DNA of 8,521 nucleotides from Clostridiales bacterium (GTDB lineage Bacteria; Bacillota_A; Clostridia; Christensenellales; CAG-917): assembly GCA_031282095.1 (NCBI GenBank), contig JAITEJ010000164.1, positions 1-8,521 on the forward strand. Direction: 5' to 3'. Numbering within the stretch: position 1 is the first letter of the stretch; each line of letters opens with the position of its first letter. Under the pieces are notes generated by a model. It was given only the letters and a program-made list of their open reading frames with translations. It was not told the origin of the DNA and did no database searches. This document shows positions 6,130 through 8,521 of the stretch, in pieces. A program made the position numbers and the translations under genes.

Positions 6130-8521
6130 ATGGGCAATTATGACGAACTGATTTCCAAGCTGACCCTTGAAGAAAAAGCGGGATTGCTGTCCGGTCAAAA
6201 CTTTTGGATGACCAAAAGGGTGGATCGGTTGGGAATTCCCGACGTTTGGATGGCGGACGGACCGCACGGTCTCAGAAAAGAGATCGTAGACGCTCCGCGA
6301 GTCAATATTATGAGACCGTCCGAACCCGCCACTTGTTTTCCCACGGCGGTCACGACGGGCTCGTCATGGGATAGGGAGCTCATAGGCGAGATCGGAGAAG
6401 CGATCGCGGAGGAAGCCAAGCATTACGGCGTATCCACGGTTTTGGGACCCGGTGTAAATATCAAGCGTTCTCCTCTATGCGGCAGAAATTTCGAATATAT
6501 ATCCGAGGATCCTTTCCTTGCCGGCGAAATGGGCGCGGCATACGTGAAAGGCGTGCAGAGCGCGGGCGTTGGAACGTCATTAAAGCACTACGCCGCCAAC
6601 AATCAGGAATATTTGCGTATGTCCATAGACAGCAAGGTGGACGAACGCGCGCTTCGCGAAATCTATCTCGCTCCTTTCGAGAAAGTGGTCAAGACAGCCC
6701 GCCCCGCTACGGTTATGTGCAGTTACAATAAACTGAACGGTCAATATCTGTCCGACAACAAGCGGCTTTTGACGGATATTCTTCGCGGCGAATGGGGTTT
6801 CGACGGTATGGTGGTAAGCGACTGGAGCGCGGTTAACGACCGCGTCGCCGGCGTGCTTGCCGGCTTGGACCTGCAAATGCCCGCGAACGGAGGCATGGAC
6901 GACAGGCGCATTGTAAACGCCGTGCGGTCGGGGAAAATCACCGAAGAGGACGTAAACAAATGTGTGGAGCGCGTGCTTAAGTTCGTTTACGACGCTAAAA
7001 AGAGCGAGGATTCCTCTTTCAAAGCCGACTTCCAAAAGCACCGTGCGTTGGCGCGCCGAGCGGCGGCGGAATCCGCCGTTCTGTTAAAGAACAACGGCGC
7101 GTTGCCGTTATCTAAAAACGATAAGATCGCGGTCATAGGGCAGCTTGCCGACATACCGCGTTATCAGGGCGGCGGAAGCTCGAAAATAAATCCGCGCAAT
7201 CTCGTCAGTTTTAAGAAACATCTCGAGAATTCCAAAATCCGCTTCGGCTATGCTCCGGGTTACTCCGACAAGGGCGACGGCTATTCCGAAAAATTATTGC
7301 TTCAGGCGTTGGATTTGGCTAAAAACGCCGATAAGGTGGTGATTTTTGCCGGATTAACCGACGTTTATGAAAGTGAAGGCTTTGACCGCGATCACATGGA
7401 TATGCCGCGCGGCCACGTCAGGCTTGTTGAGGAGATCGCTAAGGTCAACAAGAATACCGTCGTGGCGCTGGTGGGCGGTTCGCCCGTGACTTTGCCGTTT
7501 ATCGGTAAAATCAACGCGCTTCTGAACATCTATTTGGGAGGCGAGGCTTGCGGAGAGGCGGCGGCGGATTTGCTGTTCGGAGCGGTGAATCCGTCCGGAA
7601 AACTCGCGGAAACTTATCCGATACGGCTGAGCGACTCTATCGCCGCGCCTTACTTCGGCATGGGACCGTCCTCCGTCGAATACCGCGAGAGCATATTCGT
7701 GGGCTACCGTTATTACGATACGGCGAACGTACCCGTGCAATTTCCCTTCGGTTTCGGGCTATCCTATACCAAATTCGAATATTCCGATTTCACCTTAGAT
7801 AAGAAGGCGCTGTCCGACGGAGAAAGCCTATCCGTCTCCTTTAAAATCAAAAATGTGGGAGGCGTAGTGGGCGCGGAAATAGCGCAAATTTATGTCGCCG
7901 CTCCGCAAACCGCCGCTTTCAAGCCCGCCAAGGAATTGAAAGGCTTTGAAAAAGTATTTCTTAAGCCCGGTGAGGAAAAGGAGGTGAGCGTCAGACTTGA
8001 CGCGCGCGCATTCCAATTTTATAATACCGCCATTTCGGATTGGTATACCGAAAGCGGAGTATACGGTATCTTTGCGGGGGCTTCTCTTAAAGATATACGT
8101 TTGAGCGAAACGGTTTCCGTGACGTCGTCGCGGTCCGACGCTCCGTTGCCGGATTTCCGCGCCGCCGCTCCCGGTTATTACGATTTGAAACGCACGGGAG
8201 ATATTCCCAAGGAGCAGTTCGAGGCCGTCTACGGCTCCGAACTTACGGATAACGCCCCTCTAAAAAAGGGCGGCTTCACAATAAATTCTACCGTCCAGGA
8301 CGTCGCCGCGACACGCATAGGACGGATAATACGACGCGTTGTCCGCATGGGAGTCAGCTTTATGACGTACAACTCGGAAAATGCCGCCATGCTTAAAAAA
8401 TCCGCCGACTACATTCCCCTGCGGTCCGTACTCGGCATGGGCAGCGCGCTCTCGCCGTATTCACTCTTAGCCGCGGTCGATATATTCAACGGCAAAAAGG
8501 GAGCGATAAGCCGATTCTTTA
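6130..8521 (+). CDS. cytoplasmic GH3 beta-glycosidase (partial at 3' end)
   Basis: A glycoside hydrolase family 3 enzyme, likely a retaining beta-glucosidase or beta-xylosidase releasing terminal sugars from short oligosaccharides or glycosides; the substrate cannot be told from the sequence. The frame is open to the window edge (797 codons). The N-terminal TIM barrel (about 1-285) shows ADGPHGLRK (D43), CGRNFEYISEDP (R119), KHYAANNQE (K152, H153) and GMVVSDWSAVNDR with the predicted nucleophile D231. The C-terminal alpha/beta domain (about 310-540) shows YESEGFDRDHMDMP, where E416 is the likely acid/base. A fibronectin-III-like domain covers about 548-660. A further tail of at least 130 residues ends in ...NGKKGAISRFF, resembling the extreme C-terminus of gut Firmicutes GH3 proteins, so few codons should be missing. 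No signal peptide or membrane segment is seen, so it probably acts in the cytosol. GGAG lies 6 nt before the ATG. No transporter or regulator gene is visible in the window. Confidence 0.95.
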   Translation, partial: MGNYDELISKLTLEEKAGLLSGQNFWMTKRVDRLGIPDVWMADGPHGLRKEIVDAPRVNIMRPSEPATCFPTAVTTGSSWDRELIGEIGEAIAEEAKHYGVSTVLGPGVNIKRSPLCGRNFEYISEDPFLAGEMGAAYVKGVQSAGVGTSLKHYAANNQEYLRMSIDSKVDERALREIYLAPFEKVVKTARPATVMCSYNKLNGQYLSDNKRLLTDILRGEWGFDGMVVSDWSAVNDRVAGVLAGLDLQMPANGGMDDRRIVNAVRSGKITEEDVNKCVERVLKFVYDAKKSEDSSFKADFQKHRALARRAAAESAVLLKNNGALPLSKNDKIAVIGQLADIPRYQGGGSSKINPRNLVSFKKHLENSKIRFGYAPGYSDKGDGYSEKLLLQALDLAKNADKVVIFAGLTDVYESEGFDRDHMDMPRGHVRLVEEIAKVNKNTVVALVGGSPVTLPFIGKINALLNIYLGGEACGEAAADLLFGAVNPSGKLAETYPIRLSDSIAAPYFGMGPSSVEYRESIFVGYRYYDTANVPVQFPFGFGLSYTKFEYSDFTLDKKALSDGESLSVSFKIKNVGGVVGAEIAQIYVAAPQTAAFKPAKELKGFEKVFLKPGEEKEVSVRLDARAFQFYNTAISDWYTESGVYGIFAGASLKDIRLSETVSVTSSRSDAPLPDFRAAAPGYYDLKRTGDIPKEQFEAVYGSELTDNAPLKKGGFTINSTVQDVAATRIGRIIRRVVRMGVSFMTYNSENAAMLKKSADYIPLRSVLGMGSALSPYSLLAAVDIFNGKKGAISRFF

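Noticed and set aside
5908..6267. A 119-codon minus-strand frame across the ppdK/GH3 intergenic region
   Set aside because: It overlaps the GH3 N-terminus and both predicted promoters, and it lacks a convincing ribosome binding site or family motif.
6580..7740. Minus-strand frames at 6580-7041 and 7354-7740 inside the GH3 gene
   Set aside because: They are antisense to the conserved GH3 catalytic motifs and show no features of their own.

Overview
The window reads as a chromosomal housekeeping segment from a Gram-positive anaerobe of the Clostridia type, probably an uncultured gut-associated lineage. This is inferred from three things: the minus-strand order ppdK - dgt - dnaG, which is a common arrangement in Clostridia (often followed by rpoD, which would lie beyond position 1); a bacterial-type pyruvate,phosphate dikinase very close to the Clostridium symbiosum enzyme in residue numbering; and a cytoplasmic GH3 glycosidase with the C-terminal tail seen in gut Firmicutes. 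Base composition is moderate in genes, with AT-rich intergenic regions. Lineage below class cannot be set from the sequence alone.

Layout. Positions 1-1673 (minus) hold DNA primase DnaG, with its C-terminus cut off by the window edge. Positions 1674-1967 are a 294-bp gap with a possible dnaG promoter. Positions 1968-2951 (minus) encode a dGTPase-like HD phosphohydrolase with a GTG start. Positions 2952-3192 are a 241-bp gap that holds the least ordinary thing here: a tandemly duplicated module of about 100 bp, each copy made of a hairpin plus a nearly identical ~70-bp block. The hairpin of the copy next to ppdK is also the ppdK terminator. Positions 3193-5823 (minus) encode full-length PpdK. 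Positions 5824-6129 are a divergent intergenic region with a good sigma-A-type promoter on each strand. Positions 6130-8521 (plus) encode a GH3 beta-glycosidase, open at the right edge but probably within a few codons of its end.

How the genes fit together. PpdK interconverts pyruvate/ATP/Pi and PEP/AMP/PPi and is central to pyrophosphate-linked glycolysis in such anaerobes. The GH3 enzyme would release sugars from imported short glycosides and so feed that pathway, but the two genes are transcribed apart and no direct link is shown. dgt (dNTP pool control) and dnaG (replication priming) make a DNA-replication pair.

I found no mobile element, CRISPR array, tRNA or rRNA and no new multi-gene system. 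The one feature I would follow up is the duplicated hairpin-plus-repeat module between ppdK and dgt.
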